NCBI GenBank assembly: GCA_009779515.1
Contig: WREE01000067.1
Location: 1 to 10,139, forward strand
Length of the DNA stretch: 10,139 bases
Origin: Symbiobacteriaceae bacterium
GTDB lineage: Bacteria; Bacillota; JAAYKD01; WRDA01
Direction: 5' to 3'
Below the pieces are notes generated by a model that was not told the DNA's origin, did not search any database, and was given only the letters and a program-made list of their open reading frames with translations. The position numbers and the translations under genes were made by a program. Positions 1-6,318 of this stretch are shown here, piece after piece (the first letter of the stretch is position 1; every line of letters begins with the position of its first letter).

Positions 1-457
1 GGTCGGCAGTGTTGATATTGATCTTCCCGCTACCTGATGTTAGCATCCCCGAAGCATCACCAGTTGCCGCTGCAACTCCTGCCATCTCCAACTCTCCCAG
101 TCGTGGCAGATAGTAGCGAAGGCCATCCTTGAGTGGCATCGCCAGGTTAACACCTTCCTGATCGGCATCGTCGCTAAAGCCTCCAGCTAACTGAATAGCG
201 TCGACCAAACGTGCGGTAGGCGGTAGAGTATAAACCCCCGGCTGCCGTACCGCTCCTACCAGATAGATAACTATCGGAGGTACGGTAACAGCCTCGGTGG
301 GGGGAGCGCTGGCTAAGGCGCTTCCCCCCAAGACAGTGACGTAGGGGGTGGCAGGAACGCTATTTTTATCGAGCCACCAAAAGGTACCTATAGCTGCCAA
401 AATCAACCCTGAAATAAGACCAAGAAGGAAGATGTCTCTGCTCCTTAACTGTGGCAT
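1..457 (-). CDS. comEA: ComEA competence DNA receptor, 3' end cut off by window edge
   Basis: ComEA is a membrane-anchored receptor that binds double-stranded DNA outside the cell and hands it to the ComEC channel during natural transformation. The 152 visible residues show a short basic N-terminus, one membrane segment (about residues 9-29, IFLLGLISGLILAAIGTFWW), a linker, and an SLBB domain (about 61-120) with the hallmark VYLVGAVRQPGVYTLP. The sequence ends with KININTAD (145-152), the typical opening of the C-terminal helix-hairpin-helix DNA-binding domain, which lies outside the window. The start is the ATG at 457-455, preceded six bases upstream by a near-perfect ribosome binding site AAGGAGGAAG (473-464). 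It follows glyS by 92 bases in the same direction; comEB or comEC would be expected beyond the window. Nothing visible suggests a broken gene. Confidence 0.93.
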   Translation of the reverse strand, partial: MPQLRSRDIFLLGLISGLILAAIGTFWWLDKNSVPATPYVTVLGGSALASAPPTEAVTVPPIVIYLVGAVRQPGVYTLPPTARLVDAIQLAGGFSDDADQEGVNLAMPLKDGLRYYLPRLGELEMAGVAAATGDASGMLTSGSGKININTAD

Positions 458-491
458 AGACAACTTCCTCCTTGGTCATCTTAGATATGAA

Positions 492-520
492 AGCATATTA
501 ATATACTCAGTCTATAGCAA
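492..520 (-). promoter_or_regulatory. possible weak sigma-A promoter for comEA
   Basis: On the minus strand TTGCTA (520-515) and TATGCT (497-492) are separated by exactly 17 bases, each matching four of six consensus positions. They sit 35 bases upstream of the comEA start in an AT-rich gap. The match is modest, and read-through from glyS is an equally good explanation because no clear terminator separates the genes. Confidence 0.25.
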
Positions 521-549
521 AACCGGTGGCAGGTTCTTTATTTCCCGCC

Positions 550-1938
550 TCAGTATACTCTTAGCTGGCTCTCCAGCCAAGATTCGAGATCGCTTAAGGG
601 GAGACGAACTTGCGCCATGCTGTCCCTAAACCGCACAGTTACACAGTTATCTTCGACACTTTGGAAATCGTAGGTGATACAGAAAGGAACCCCTACTTCA
701 TCGTAGCGGCGGTACCGTTTGCCAATACTGCCCACTTCATCGAAATCCACCATAAAACGTTTTTGTAAACGGTGATAAACCGCCTCGGCAGGCTCCACCA
801 GCTTCTTGGATAGGGGAAGAACAGCAGCTTTGAGAGGAGCTAACTGGGGGTGAAGACGCAACACCGTGCGGGTATCCCCCTCGGGAAGCAACTCTTCATC
901 GTAGGCATCGCAGAGAAAAGCTAACGCTAGACGGCTCACCGAAACAGCAGGTTCTATGCAGAAGGGAATAAACTTCGTGTTGCTCACCGGATCTAAATAA
1001 GTGAGATCCTTACCTGCTCCTTCCTGGTGGGAGCGTAAGTCGTAGTCGGTACGATTAGCAATCCCCCACAGCTCCCCCTGACCAAAGGGGAAAAGAAACT
1101 CAATGTCGGTAGTGGCCAGAGAATAGTGGGAAAGCTCCTCGGCGTCGTGGTCTCGCATCACCAGAGAGCTCTCCTTCAGCCCCAAAGCTAAGAGCCAGTC
1201 GCGGCAGAAAGCCCGCCAATAGTCGAACCAGCCTGCCGAGCTTTCCGGGGAACAAAAGAACTCCATCTCCATTTGCTCAAACTCGCGAGTGCGAAAAATA
1301 AAGTTACCCGGGGTGATCTCGTTACGAAAGGATTTACCTATTTGACAAACCCCTAAAGGGAGCTTGCGTCTGGTAGAAACCAACAGATTCTTAAAGTTGA
1401 TAAAAATACCCTGAGCTGTTTCCGGACGCATATAAACCAGGGACTGACTATCTTCGGTTACCCCCTGATGGGTGCGAAACATCATATTAAAGCGCCGGAT
1501 TTCGGTAAAATCTCGGGCACCACATGTAGGGCAAGGAACCTTTTCACTCTCCAGATAACTGCTCATTTCCTTGAAGCTCCAGCCATCGGCATTCACCGGC
1601 TTTGCTTGTGCACTACTAAACTCACCAATGAGCTTGTCGGCACGAAAACGCCCTTTGCAACTTTTACAGTCGATTAAAGGATCGTTGAAGTTCCCCACAT
1701 GACCGGATACCACCCATACCTGGGGATTTAGCAAAATACCGGTATCGATACCTACGTTGTAGGGCGACTCTTGCACGAACTTCTGCCACCACATTTTTTT
1801 AATATTGTTGAGCAGTTCTACCCCCAAAGGACCATAATCCCAGGTGTTGGCTAAGCCGCCATAAAGCTCCGATCCCGGATAGACATACCCTCGGGTTTTG
1901 CACAGTGTCACCAGTTTGTCCATAGTTAGCTTGGCCAC
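550..1938 (-). CDS. glyS: glycyl-tRNA synthetase, alpha2 (single-chain) type
   Basis: Class II aminoacyl-tRNA synthetase that charges tRNA-Gly in the cytoplasm, of the homodimeric type rather than the alpha2beta2 GlyQ/GlyS type. With the GTG start it is 462 residues, normal for the family. Visible features: N-terminal family signature PGSELYGGLANTWDYGPLG (21-39); a probable zinc site C91-x2-C94 and C136-x2-C139 in the insertion; motif 2 around FRNE (204-207) and FRTREFEQMEMEFF (215-228); RPETAQGIF (171-179) for adenylate and glycine binding; motif 3 region CIEPAVSVSR (327-336); and the C-terminal anticodon-binding domain from about 371, with SIGKRYRRYDEVG. The GTG start at 1938 is chosen because a G-rich ribosome site lies nine bases upstream; ATG at 1923 is the alternative (457 residues). 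The gene starts 19 bases after the trpS stop, so the two are probably cotranscribed. The motif 3 sequence is slightly unusual. Confidence 0.95.
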   Translation of the reverse strand: MAKLTMDKLVTLCKTRGYVYPGSELYGGLANTWDYGPLGVELLNNIKKMWWQKFVQESPYNVGIDTGILLNPQVWVVSGHVGNFNDPLIDCKSCKGRFRADKLIGEFSSAQAKPVNADGWSFKEMSSYLESEKVPCPTCGARDFTEIRRFNMMFRTHQGVTEDSQSLVYMRPETAQGIFINFKNLLVSTRRKLPLGVCQIGKSFRNEITPGNFIFRTREFEQMEMEFFCSPESSAGWFDYWRAFCRDWLLALGLKESSLVMRDHDAEELSHYSLATTDIEFLFPFGQGELWGIANRTDYDLRSHQEGAGKDLTYLDPVSNTKFIPFCIEPAVSVSRLALAFLCDAYDEELLPEGDTRTVLRLHPQLAPLKAAVLPLSKKLVEPAEAVYHRLQKRFMVDFDEVGSIGKRYRRYDEVGVPFCITYDFQSVEDNCVTVRFRDSMAQVRLPLSDLESWLESQLRVY

Positions 1939-1947
1939 TTGCTTAGA

Positions 1948-1958
1948 CCCCCCACCTT
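1948..1958 (-). promoter_or_regulatory. ribosome binding site that decides the glyS start
   Basis: AAGGTGGGGGG begins inside the trpS stop codon and ends nine bases before the GTG at 1938, but 24 bases before the ATG at 1923. This spacing favours the GTG start and suggests translational coupling of glyS to trpS. Confidence 0.6.
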
Positions 1959-2944
1959 TACTTAAAATAATGTATCTGCATAGCTTGACGCACCTGCTCC
2001 ATAGTGTCGGCAGCAACGCTGACCGCTCGGGCAGTCCCTGCCTGGAGAATTTCATCTATCCGCTCCGGATGCTGCTGATACTCTACCCGGCGTTCCCGCA
2101 TCGGTTCCAACATCTTGTTAATAACCGCCGTTAGGCGCCTTTTACAAGCGACGCAGCCTACCGTTCCCCCTTGACAACTGGTGGCAATATCGGCGCTCTC
2201 TCCCTGGTTAAAAGCCTGATGGTAACCATAGACCGTGCAGACTTCCGGATGCCCCTTATCGGTAGCCCGTATCCGTGCCGGGTCGGTTACTGCTTTATTC
2301 ACCTGGGTTGAGACCATCTCAGGGCTATCGCTTAAGTATATACAATTCTCCAGGCTTTTAGACATCTTGGCATTGCCGTCCAACCCCACTAAGCGTCCGA
2401 CACGACCCACCATGGTTTCCGGTTCCACTAAAACCGGGGCGTAAAGGTCGTTAAAGCGGCGGACAATACGCCGGGTGAGTTCCAAGTGAGGCACCTGGTC
2501 TTCTCCTACCGGCACTAAATGAGCTTTGCAGAAGGTAATATCGGCAGCTTGCGAGACCGGGTAGCCTAAAAAGCCGTACATTAAGTCGTCATAGCCGTAC
2601 TGGGCAGCCTCGCTTTTAATAGTAGGGTTGTGCCGCAGCACATTAACCGAAACGAAATTAGAGAAGAGTACCGTTAGCTCGGCGATTTGAGGTACCAACG
2701 ACTGCACCACAAAAGTGACCTTGTTGGGATCTAAGCCAATAGCTAAGTTGTCTTCCGCTGCCTGACGCACATGCTGTGCTAGGGCTTCCGGATGCTCCCA
2801 GTTGGTAGTAAGAGCTTGAATATCGGCTACCAAATAAAAGGTATCGTATTCATCCTGAAGATGCACCCGGTTTTCCAGAGAACCAACATAATGCCCCAGG
2901 TGCAACTTACCGGTTGGTCGGTCGCCGGTTAAGATCCTTTTCAT
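1958..2944 (-). CDS. trpS: tryptophanyl-tRNA synthetase with probable [4Fe-4S] cluster
   Basis: Class I aminoacyl-tRNA synthetase that charges tRNA-Trp; 328 residues, normal length. The Rossmann-fold signature HLGH (HIGH class) is at 15-18 inside GDRPTGKLHLGHYVGSL, and KMSKS is at 193-197 in GNAKMSKSLEN. The tryptophan-site region includes DLMYGFLGYPVSQAADI (120-136) and PVGEDQ (145-150). Near the C-terminus C236, C257, C264 and C267 form C-x20-C-x6-C-x2-C, nearly the C-x22-C-x6-C-x2-C arrangement that binds a [4Fe-4S] cluster in Thermotoga maritima TrpRS; cluster binding here is inferred from that. The start ATG at 2944 has GAGGGG five bases upstream. It is preceded by a 215-base hairpin-rich gap and followed closely by glyS. 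No T-box is visible. Confidence 0.96.
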   Translation of the reverse strand: MKRILTGDRPTGKLHLGHYVGSLENRVHLQDEYDTFYLVADIQALTTNWEHPEALAQHVRQAAEDNLAIGLDPNKVTFVVQSLVPQIAELTVLFSNFVSVNVLRHNPTIKSEAAQYGYDDLMYGFLGYPVSQAADITFCKAHLVPVGEDQVPHLELTRRIVRRFNDLYAPVLVEPETMVGRVGRLVGLDGNAKMSKSLENCIYLSDSPEMVSTQVNKAVTDPARIRATDKGHPEVCTVYGYHQAFNQGESADIATSCQGGTVGCVACKRRLTAVINKMLEPMRERRVEYQQHPERIDEILQAGTARAVSVAADTMEQVRQAMQIHYFK

Positions 2945-2980
2945 ATTTACCCCTCGCCTTATTGGTTTGATAAACTATAC

Positions 2981-3042
2981 TAGAAGCTGCCTCTATCATG
3001 CCATGGGTGAAACCTTGTTTCATGGGCTTCTACTTTGATAGA
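2981..3042 (-). other. predicted H-type pseudoknot upstream of trpS
   Basis: In the minus-strand sense, TCTATCA (3042-3036) can pair with TGATAGA (2998-2992), and TAGAAGC (3032-3026) with GCTTCTA (2987-2981). Both are perfect seven-base helices and they cross, with connecting segments AAG and GGCA. Between them sits a 25-base hairpin: CCATG/CATGG (3025-3021 with 3005-3001) stacked on AAAC/GTTT, loop AAG, with a four-base bulge. The helices can form together as a pseudoknot or alternate as a switch. The element ends 36 bases before the trpS start. This is read by eye, with no folding energy computed. Confidence 0.45.
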
Positions 3043-3061
3043 TGGGGGCTACCCGCCCCCA
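3043..3061 (-). repeat. GC-rich inverted repeat (7-bp stem, 5-base loop)
   Basis: TGGGGGC (3043-3049) and GCCCCCA (3055-3061) are exact inverted copies around the loop TACCC on the plus strand. It directly abuts the pseudoknot element and is not followed by a T-run in the transcribed sense. Confidence 0.7.
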
Positions 3062-3070
3062 AACCCCGTC

Positions 3071-3097
3071 GCATTTCAGGCGCATGTCCTGAAATGC
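3071..3097 (-). repeat. perfect 10-bp inverted repeat
   Basis: GCATTTCAGG (3071-3080) and CCTGAAATGC (3088-3097) are exact inverted copies with a seven-base loop. It is the longest uninterrupted stem of the leader region. Part of it (GGCGCA, 3079-3084) can alternatively pair with TGCGCC (3116-3121). Confidence 0.75.
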
Positions 3098-3100
3098 TTA

Positions 3101-3117
3101 CAGAAGCTCCGCTTCTG
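3101..3117 (-). repeat. tight 7-bp hairpin with 3-base loop
   Basis: CAGAAGC (3101-3107) and GCTTCTG (3111-3117) flank a three-base loop. An adjacent smaller hairpin, CGCCA (3118-3122) with TGGCG (3132-3136), directly abuts it. Confidence 0.7.
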
Positions 3118-3138
3118 CGCCAAAGTTCCTGTGGCGGA

Positions 3139-3163
3139 GTAGACGCGCTTCAAGCACGTCTAC
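3139..3163 (-). repeat. inverted repeat overlapping the trmL stop codon
   Basis: GTAGACG (3139-3145) and CGTCTAC (3157-3163) are exact inverted copies; inside them, after one mismatch, GCTT pairs with AAGC. The outer arms extend by three more pairs, one of them a wobble. The trmL stop codon (3162-3160) lies within the stem, so the hairpin begins the moment trmL ends. No T-run follows, so it is not a standard terminator; it could protect the 3' end of the mRNA or mark the edge of an inserted element. Confidence 0.65.
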
Positions 3164-3624
3164 TTCCTTAACATAGGAAACTCCAGCTGGCGCAAGGCCT
3201 CGTAGAGCACAATAGCCACGGCACTGGAAAGATTAAGAGATCTGGCGCCGGATATTATCGGTATTCGTAAATTATTGGGCGGAGCAATTTGCAAGATGTC
3301 GGGCGCCAACCCTCTGGTTTCGGCACCAAAGACCAGCATATCTTCTGGTTGAAAAGATGCCTGGCTGTAACAGCGCTCCCCTTTGGTGGTAAGATAATAG
3401 CGGCAGTTAGGGTTAGCGGCAGCAAAGTGCTCCCAATTCGGGTAGTGGCGCACATCTAAAAGGTGCCAGTAATCCAACCCCGCTCTTTTAAGCTGGCGGT
3501 CATCTAAGGAGAACCCTAAAGGTTCCACCAGATGCAACACGGTGTGGGTAGCCGCACAGAGCCTGGCAATATTCCCTGTGTTAGGAGGGATCTCCGGCTC
3601 GACTAAAACTACATGCAAGGGCAT
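3160..3624 (-). CDS. trmL: tRNA (cytidine/uridine-34 2'-O)-methyltransferase TrmL
   Basis: SPOUT-superfamily methyltransferase that uses S-adenosylmethionine to methylate the 2'-OH of the wobble base of certain leucine tRNAs (function known from E. coli TrmL/YibK). The 154 residues are the full family length. Visible: N-terminal PEIPPNTGNIARLCAAT (10-26), which carries the family Asn and Arg; the cofactor-binding trefoil-knot segments VFGAETRGL (98-106) and IPIISGARSLNLSSAVAIV (121-139); then YEALRQ (141-146). The ATG at 3624 lies six bases after the alaS stop, and its ribosome site (AAGGAA) lies within the last alaS codons, so translation is probably coupled. The other closely related possibility is a different SpoU-family 2'-O-methyltransferase, but the small size and lack of an extra RNA-binding domain favour TrmL. 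Confidence 0.93.
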   Translation of the reverse strand: MPLHVVLVEPEIPPNTGNIARLCAATHTVLHLVEPLGFSLDDRQLKRAGLDYWHLLDVRHYPNWEHFAAANPNCRYYLTTKGERCYSQASFQPEDMLVFGAETRGLAPDILQIAPPNNLRIPIISGARSLNLSSAVAIVLYEALRQLEFPMLRK

Positions 3625-3630
3625 AACCGG

Positions 3631-6261
3631 TTAGCTTTCCTTTTTTAAATGCTTAACCAGCAGCTCTTCCAGCTGTTGCCAGGTGGAAGGCGAAGGGGTA
3701 TCTCCGGGAGCTCCTCCCTGAGCCAAGTCGGAGCGACCACCACCACTCCCGCCCAGGAGTCGAGCTACCTCTCGCATTAAGTTGCCGGCGTGAGCTTTAG
3801 CACCTGCTAAATCTTTGGTGACTGCAGTCAGCAGGTTGTATTTATCTTCCTGACGAGCAGCCAGTAAAACCACACCGCTTCCCAGACGGTCACGGATAAG
3901 GTCTGCCAGCAGGCGCAAATGCTCCATACTCATAGCCCCGACTTGGGCGACTACCGTGTTAACGCCATTCAACTCTTTGGCTTGCTGGACTAAATCTTTC
4001 GCCAGCTGTACAGCCGCGATAGTTTGATTTTTTTCTTCCTCGCGCTCTAACTCCCGCAGCCGCTGTTGGAGTTCGATAATTTTCTCCACCAGCTCCTCCG
4101 GGATGGTTTTCAGAGCGGTAACAGCGCTGGTAAGAATTTCTTCTTTGGCGGCGAGTAGTTGCAAGAGCTTGAGCCCGGCTACCGCTTCAATACGGCGCAT
4201 ACCGGAACCGATACTGGATTCGCTGATTATTTTAAACAAGCCTATTTCCCCGCTCTGTCGCACATGGCAGCCTCCACAGAGCTCCACGGCATCGGCAATG
4301 CGCACGACACGCACGGTTTCTTCGTATTTTTCCTCGAAAAGAGCCATAGCTCCCAAAACCTTAGCCTCCTCTAAGGAGACGTTGGTAATAAAGACCGGCG
4401 TTGCCCGGAGAATCATGCTGTTAACTATATTCTCTATTTCCTGTAACTCCTGAAGGGTAGGAGCATTAAAATGAGAGTAATCGAAACGAAGACGGTGTTC
4501 GTTTACCAGGGAGCCACTCTGGGTGGCGTGAGAGCCTAACACTTGGCGTAAAGCGTAGTGAAGCAGATGGGTGGCAGAATGATGCCGACTAATGGCCAAG
4601 CGCCTTTCCCGATCTACCGAAAACTGCAAAGTATCTCCCACCGCTAGGGAAGCATCACCCAGGGCAAGGCGGTGGACTAAAGTTCCTGCCTCGCGATAAA
4701 CGGCAGTAACCGGTATGGTAGAGTTACCCAGGAGAGCCACCCCACTGTCGGAGACTTCCCCGCCACCTTCCGGATAGAAGGGGGTAACATCGGTAACCAC
4801 TTCCACCTCGCTGCCGGGAGCAGCTTGGGCTACTTGCTCACCCTGGCTCCAAATAGCTAACACCTTGGCGTTTAGCTCCAGCTCTTCGTAACCTTGGAAA
4901 TTGCTTAAAAAACGGCTGAGGCCGGCACGCCCCACCCCCATAGCATCGACCATAGAGCGAGATTCCCGTGCCAAGTTCCGTTGCCGCTCCATAGCAACCC
5001 TAAACCCCTCCTGATTCAGACGCAACCCTTTCTCTGCCAGCAGTTCCTGGGTCAGCTCCAGAGGGAAGCCGAAGGTATCGTGAAGACGAAAAGCCACTTC
5101 GCCATCGAGAATTTCCTGGTTGTTACGCTGCATTTCGGTAATGCTCTGGGTTACCAGGTGCAATCCGCTATCCAGGGTCTCTTGAAAACGCCGTTCTTCG
5201 GTTTCTATGACCCTTAAGATAAACTCCTCCCGGGCTTTGAGCTCCGGGTAAGCTTCGCTATAGGTAAGAAAGAGCTTTTGAGCGGCTTCCGCCAGAAAGA
5301 TGTGACGAATCCCTCGCATCCGACCGTAGCGCACTGCTCGGCGTACGAGACGCCGTAACACATAGCTGCGTTCTTCGTTACCGGGCAAGACGCCGTCGGC
5401 GATAAGCATGATAACCCCTTTGAGATGATCGATAATGACTGAGAGAGCCACACTTTCGGGGCTGGTACCATCGTAAATGGTGTTGGTTAGTTCACAAAGA
5501 TGCGCCAGCAAAGGAGCGCAGGCGTCAATTTCAAAGATGTTACGGGTTCCCTGGAGAACCATGGAAACCCGGTCTAGACCCATACCAGTATCGATACAGC
5601 GCCTGGTTAACGGGGTAAGGTTGCCGACTTCATCTTTGTCATATTGGGTGAAAACCAAGTTCCAAATCTCTAAAAAACGGTCGCAATCGCAGCCGGGAGC
5701 GCAGTTAGGATTAGCGCAACCGTGCTCGGCACCCCGGTCGTAAAAGATTTCGGAATCGGGACCGCAAGGACCTACCCCAATTTCCCAAAAGTTGTCTTTA
5801 TCTCCCAGGCGGTAGAGGTGAGCCGGAGCAATGCCAATTTCGTCGTGCCAAATATTGTAGGCTTCGTCGTCTTTTTCATGAACGGTGATATAGAGCTTTT
5901 CCTCAGGAAGCTGTAAATGCTCCCTGAGGAATTCCCAAGCCCACTGGATAGCCTCGCGCTTAAAGTAGTCTCCAAAGGAGAAGTTTCCCAGCATTTCAAA
6001 GAAGGAACCGTGGCGTGCGGTACGTCCTACCTGTTCTAAATCGGCTGTGCGGATGCAACGTTGGCAGGTAACCACTCGGGGGGAAGGCGGGGTGGCAATT
6101 CCGGTAAAGTAAGCCTTAAAGGGTGCCATGCCAGCTCCTATGAGCAGTAGGCTCGGATCCCCTACCGGAATCATACTAGCTCCAGCCAGCCTCAAATGGT
6201 TTTTTTGCTCGAAGAATGATTGATAACACTCGCGCAACTCAGCGCTGGTCATCTGGCGCAT
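3631..6261 (-). CDS. alaS: alanyl-tRNA synthetase
   Basis: Class II synthetase that charges tRNA-Ala and hydrolyses mischarged Ser/Gly-tRNA-Ala. The 876 residues are full length. Order: catalytic domain with motif 2 RTARHGSFFEMLGNFSFGDY (80-99) and motif 3 GMGLDRV (226-232); a Cys-rich insertion with C182, C187, C191 and C193; tRNA-recognition helical domain with ADGVLPGNEERSYVLRRL (288-305); editing domain with zinc ligands H561-x3-H565 and C662-x3-H666; a coiled coil about 705-765; and the C-Ala domain with GGSGGGRSDLAQGGA (837-851). The ATG at 6261 is chosen because GGAGGT lies seven bases upstream and the N-terminus MRQMTSAELR aligns with the usual MKHLTSAEVR; an in-frame GTG at 6270 directly abuts the ribosome site and is excluded. 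It has its own consensus promoter, heads the trmL-trpS-glyS run and has no T-box. CGGCH replaces the more usual CGGTH. Confidence 0.97.
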   Translation of the reverse strand: MRQMTSAELRECYQSFFEQKNHLRLAGASMIPVGDPSLLLIGAGMAPFKAYFTGIATPPSPRVVTCQRCIRTADLEQVGRTARHGSFFEMLGNFSFGDYFKREAIQWAWEFLREHLQLPEEKLYITVHEKDDEAYNIWHDEIGIAPAHLYRLGDKDNFWEIGVGPCGPDSEIFYDRGAEHGCANPNCAPGCDCDRFLEIWNLVFTQYDKDEVGNLTPLTRRCIDTGMGLDRVSMVLQGTRNIFEIDACAPLLAHLCELTNTIYDGTSPESVALSVIIDHLKGVIMLIADGVLPGNEERSYVLRRLVRRAVRYGRMRGIRHIFLAEAAQKLFLTYSEAYPELKAREEFILRVIETEERRFQETLDSGLHLVTQSITEMQRNNQEILDGEVAFRLHDTFGFPLELTQELLAEKGLRLNQEGFRVAMERQRNLARESRSMVDAMGVGRAGLSRFLSNFQGYEELELNAKVLAIWSQGEQVAQAAPGSEVEVVTDVTPFYPEGGGEVSDSGVALLGNSTIPVTAVYREAGTLVHRLALGDASLAVGDTLQFSVDRERRLAISRHHSATHLLHYALRQVLGSHATQSGSLVNEHRLRFDYSHFNAPTLQELQEIENIVNSMILRATPVFITNVSLEEAKVLGAMALFEEKYEETVRVVRIADAVELCGGCHVRQSGEIGLFKIISESSIGSGMRRIEAVAGLKLLQLLAAKEEILTSAVTALKTIPEELVEKIIELQQRLRELEREEEKNQTIAAVQLAKDLVQQAKELNGVNTVVAQVGAMSMEHLRLLADLIRDRLGSGVVLLAARQEDKYNLLTAVTKDLAGAKAHAGNLMREVARLLGGSGGGRSDLAQGGAPGDTPSPSTWQQLEELLVKHLKKES

Positions 6262-6268
6262 ACTTTCC

Positions 6269-6274
6269 ACCTCC
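6269..6274 (-). promoter_or_regulatory. ribosome binding site that decides the alaS start
   Basis: GGAGGT, a full Shine-Dalgarno core, lies seven bases before the ATG at 6261. It directly touches the in-frame GTG at 6270, which therefore cannot be the start. Confidence 0.85.
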
Positions 6275-6282
6275 GTTAGTTG

Positions 6283-6306
6283 GCAAAACCTGACAAAAGG
6301 CTTTGC
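6283..6306 (-). promoter_or_regulatory. hairpin in the alaS 5' untranslated region
   Basis: In the transcript sense GCAAAGCC (6306-6299) pairs with GGTTTTGC (6290-6283), eight pairs with one G-U, around an eight-base loop. It lies between the predicted transcription start and the alaS ribosome site, which it does not cover. No T-run follows. It might be an operator or mRNA stabiliser; a function is not shown. Confidence 0.35.
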
Positions 6307-6318
6307 TGATATTCCGCT

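Larger units (their letters stand above)
2945..3159 (-). other. hairpin-dense trpS leader / candidate structured RNA
   Basis: This gap between trmL and trpS contains no convincing gene. In the transcribed (minus) sense it reads as a near-continuous row of perfect inverted repeats: hairpins at 3163-3139, 3136-3118, 3117-3101, 3097-3071 and 3061-3043, followed by two crossing seven-base helices at 3042-2981. The last 36 bases before trpS are AT-rich and carry a TATAGT box (2979-2974) without a good -35 partner. There is no T-box antiterminator consensus (AGGGTGGnACCGCG) and no oligo-T run after any hairpin, so none looks like an intrinsic terminator. It may be a cis-acting leader of trpS-glyS, an interspersed palindromic element inserted between the genes, or both. 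Confidence 0.5.

Noticed and set aside
528..549. Possible terminator after glyS: GGCGGG can pair with CCTGCC (one G-U) in the transcript.
   Set aside because: The loop is ten bases, the stem six pairs, and only four T residues follow after a further gap; this is too weak to call an intrinsic terminator.
2974..3003. TATAGT at 2979-2974 as the -10 box of a dedicated trpS promoter.
   Set aside because: At spacings of 16-18 bases no sequence resembling TTGACA is found, and there is no extended -10 TG. A promoter here remains possible but cannot be supported.
2907..3023. A 38-codon minus-strand frame (begins MKQGFTHGMIEAASS) overlapping the start of trpS, a possible leader peptide.
   Set aside because: It has no good ribosome site, contains no Trp codon and therefore does not fit a tryptophan attenuator, and most of it coincides with the pseudoknot helices. 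Chance is the simplest explanation, though conservation in relatives would reopen it.
3052..3068. G-runs on the minus strand (GGGG, GGGGG, GGG), a possible G-quadruplex.
   Set aside because: Only three closely spaced runs are present; the next segment is the C-run of the neighbouring hairpin, which would compete for the same guanines.
2945..3159. T-box, known riboswitch or tRNA gene in the trpS leader.
   Set aside because: There is no AGGGTGGnACCGCG-like antiterminator, no terminator T-run and no tRNA cloverleaf (no TTCRA T-loop with matching acceptor stem).
3071..3163. Repeats at 3071-3163 as a CRISPR array.
   Set aside because: The palindromes differ from one another in sequence and length and are not regularly spaced direct repeats.
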